Part shown: positions 11,292 to 12,806 of the stretch, one piece after another
Position numbering within the stretch: position 1 is the first letter of the stretch
How the letters are laid out: each line of letters starts with the position of its first letter
NCBI GenBank assembly: GCA_947632745.1
Contig: CANRQH010000033.1
Location: forward strand, 1-12,806
From: an uncultured Clostridia bacterium
GTDB taxonomy: Bacteria; Bacillota; Clostridia; TANB77; CAG-508
DNA: 12,806 nt
Direction of reading: 5' to 3'
Translations under genes and position numbers: made by a program
Notes under the pieces: model-generated
The model's database searches: none
Seen by the model: the letters and a program-made list of their open reading frames with translations, nothing else
What the model was told of the DNA's origin: nothing

Positions 11292-12806
11292 TTAAATATC
11301 ATATTTTGGTTTTGGAGAATAAGTTGTATGCAAATATTTATGAGCTTTATGGCTTCCTGGTTTTTCTAAATATTCTTCATATATTTTTTTAATTGTTGGA
11401 TTTTCATGTGATTTTCTAACTGTGCTTTTTTCATCTATTGAATATAAGCTGTCAGCTCTACGTTTTCTTACATCTACATTCATTCTTGTTTTAGCACTTT
11501 TTATAGGTTGACCTCCACCCATTACACATCCTCCTGGACATGCCATTATTTCTACAAAATGATATGGAGATTTTTTATCTTTAATTTGGTCCATTATTTT
11601 TCTTGCATTTGCTAAACCACTTGCAACAGCTATTTTAATTTCTTTTCCTGCAACATTTAAAGTAGCTTCTTTTATTCCTTTTTCTCCTCTAACTTCTTTA
11701 TATTCTATTTTGTCCATAGATTTATTTTCTAAAGTATCTACTGCTGTTCTTATTGCGGCTTCCATTACTCCACCTGTTGTTCCAAATATTGCTCCTGCTC
11801 CACTTGCTTCTCCCATAGGGTCATCAAAATTGCTGTCTTCTAATTCAACAAAGTCAATATTTGCTTGTTTTATCATTTTTGCAAGTTCTCTTGTTGTTAA
11901 TACATAATCTACATCTCGAACACCATCTACTTCCATTTCTGGTCTTGAAGCTTCATATTTTTTTGCAATACATGGCATAATAGAAACTGTACAAATTTTG
12001 TTTTTATCTATTCCATATTTTTCAGCAAAATATGATTTTATTACTGCTCCAAACATTTGATGTGGAGATTTACAGCTTGATAAATGATCTAATTGGTCGC
12101 CATAGTTTTTCTCTGCAAATCTTACCCAACCAGGACTACAAGATGTAATCATAGGTAAAGTACCATTTCCTGTAAGTCTTTCTACAAATTCATTTGCTTC
12201 TTCCATAATTGTAAAATCTGCGCCTGTATTTGTGTCAAATACTTTGTCAAATCCTATTCTTTTTAAAGCTGTTACCATTTTTCCTTTTGCATTTGTTCCA
12301 ATTGGCATACCAAATTCTTCTCCAATAGCTACTCTTACAGCTGGAGCTGTTTGAACTACAACAAAGGTATCTTCATCTTTTAATTTTTCCCATACATCTT
12401 CTATATATTCTTTTTCATGTAATGCTCCTGTTGGACAACTTACAATACATTGACCACAAAATGTACAATCTACATCATTTAAACTCTCATTATATGTTGT
12501 AGAAATACATGATTCAAAACCTCTACCTGTGCTTGATATTGCACCTATTTCTTGTACATTTTTACATGCCGCTGTACATCTTCTACATAAAATACATTTA
12601 TTAGATTCTCTAACAATTGCTGGAGATTTATCATCTATTGGGTGATTTTGCATCTCACCTTCATATTCAATATCTCTCATATTAAACTTTTCTGCTAAAT
12701 TTTGTAATTCACAATTCCCTGAACGTACGCATGTTAAGCAATCTTTAGGGTGGTTAGATAAAATTAAATCAAGTATTACTTTTCTTGCTTCTACTACACT
12801 TGGTGT
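11292..12806 (-). CDS. hydA: [FeFe]-hydrogenase catalytic subunit, N-terminus outside the window
   Basis: Reduces protons to H2 or oxidises H2 in anaerobic metabolism, in the cytosol. The frame is open to the window edge, with 504 residues visible. Cluster ligands appear in order: HPKDCLTCVRSGNC for a His/Cys3 [4Fe-4S] cluster, CILCRRCTAAC and CTFCGQCIVSCP for two further [4Fe-4S] clusters, then the H-cluster motifs L1 TSCSPGW, L2 MPCIAKKYEA and L3 MACPGGCVMGGGQP. An ATG at 12680 lies after the His/Cys3 motif and is not a real start. A [2Fe-2S] domain is expected just beyond the window. The cluster set and C-terminal extension match the HydA subunit of NAD(P)-linked or electron-bifurcating HydABC enzymes, but the partner genes are not visible, so a monomeric ferredoxin hydrogenase remains possible. 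Confidence 0.95.
   Translation of the reverse strand, partial: TPSVVEARKVILDLILSNHPKDCLTCVRSGNCELQNLAEKFNMRDIEYEGEMQNHPIDDKSPAIVRESNKCILCRRCTAACKNVQEIGAISSTGRGFESCISTTYNESLNDVDCTFCGQCIVSCPTGALHEKEYIEDVWEKLKDEDTFVVVQTAPAVRVAIGEEFGMPIGTNAKGKMVTALKRIGFDKVFDTNTGADFTIMEEANEFVERLTGNGTLPMITSCSPGWVRFAEKNYGDQLDHLSSCKSPHQMFGAVIKSYFAEKYGIDKNKICTVSIMPCIAKKYEASRPEMEVDGVRDVDYVLTTRELAKMIKQANIDFVELEDSNFDDPMGEASGAGAIFGTTGGVMEAAIRTAVDTLENKSMDKIEYKEVRGEKGIKEATLNVAGKEIKIAVASGLANARKIMDQIKDKKSPYHFVEIMACPGGCVMGGGQPIKSAKTRMNVDVRKRRADSLYSIDEKSTVRKSHENPTIKKIYEEYLEKPGSHKAHKYLHTTYSPKPKYDI

Overview
The window comes from a very AT-rich, Gram-positive, anaerobic, probably spore-forming member of the Clostridia. This rests on strong Shine-Dalgarno sites, a T-box leader, an [FeFe]-hydrogenase, a class B sortase, Clostridia-type gene order around era/uppS/frr/pyrH, and several perfect Spo0A boxes. 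I cannot name the species.

Layout. (a) 1-800, minus strand: a promoter, a T-box leader, a 21-codon mini-ORF, a DUF1653 gene and the first 13 codons of an unknown gene. (b) 840-1260, minus strand: a distinctly GC-richer cassette with one 73-aa orphan gene, its own near-consensus promoter and a perfect 12-bp terminator-like hairpin. (c) 1271-8141, minus strand: a core operon in the order pyrH, frr, ispA-like, uppS, cdsA, rseP, era, yqzL-like, recO. It joins UMP phosphorylation and ribosome recycling to undecaprenyl and phospholipid precursor synthesis, a site-2 protease, ribosome assembly and recombination repair. (d) 8180-8780: an intergenic region with a putative convergent type I toxin-antitoxin-like locus and four Spo0A boxes. 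(e) 8781-11248, plus strand: a small Cys-containing carboxypeptidase-regulatory-like protein, then a secreted beta-helix-like protein with a TPKTG sorting signal, then the class B sortase that probably anchors it. (f) 11292-12806, minus strand: the C-terminal part of a multi-cluster [FeFe]-hydrogenase.

Main discovery candidate. recO and rseP are each interrupted by one +1 frameshift, and in both the break falls exactly on an in-frame CGG codon (sequence CGGAA). Skipping the C moves the ribosome onto GGA and restores the conserved protein. In roughly 3,000 codons of the other native-looking genes I find no in-frame CGG, although the triplet occurs about ten times out of frame there. The only other in-frame CGG is in the GC-rich, apparently foreign 73-aa gene. 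This suggests that CGG is unassigned or starved in this organism and acts as a programmed +1 frameshift signal. Two coincident sequencing or assembly errors are the main alternative.

Other notable items: a toxin-antitoxin-like locus in which a short antisense RNA can pair across the toxin start codon through a displaced repeat (14 Watson-Crick and 2 G-U pairs); an 8-codon in-frame upstream ORF and bridging hairpin in front of the ribosome recycling factor gene; an RseP that seems to lack its PDZ domain; and a duplicated uppS 3' end.
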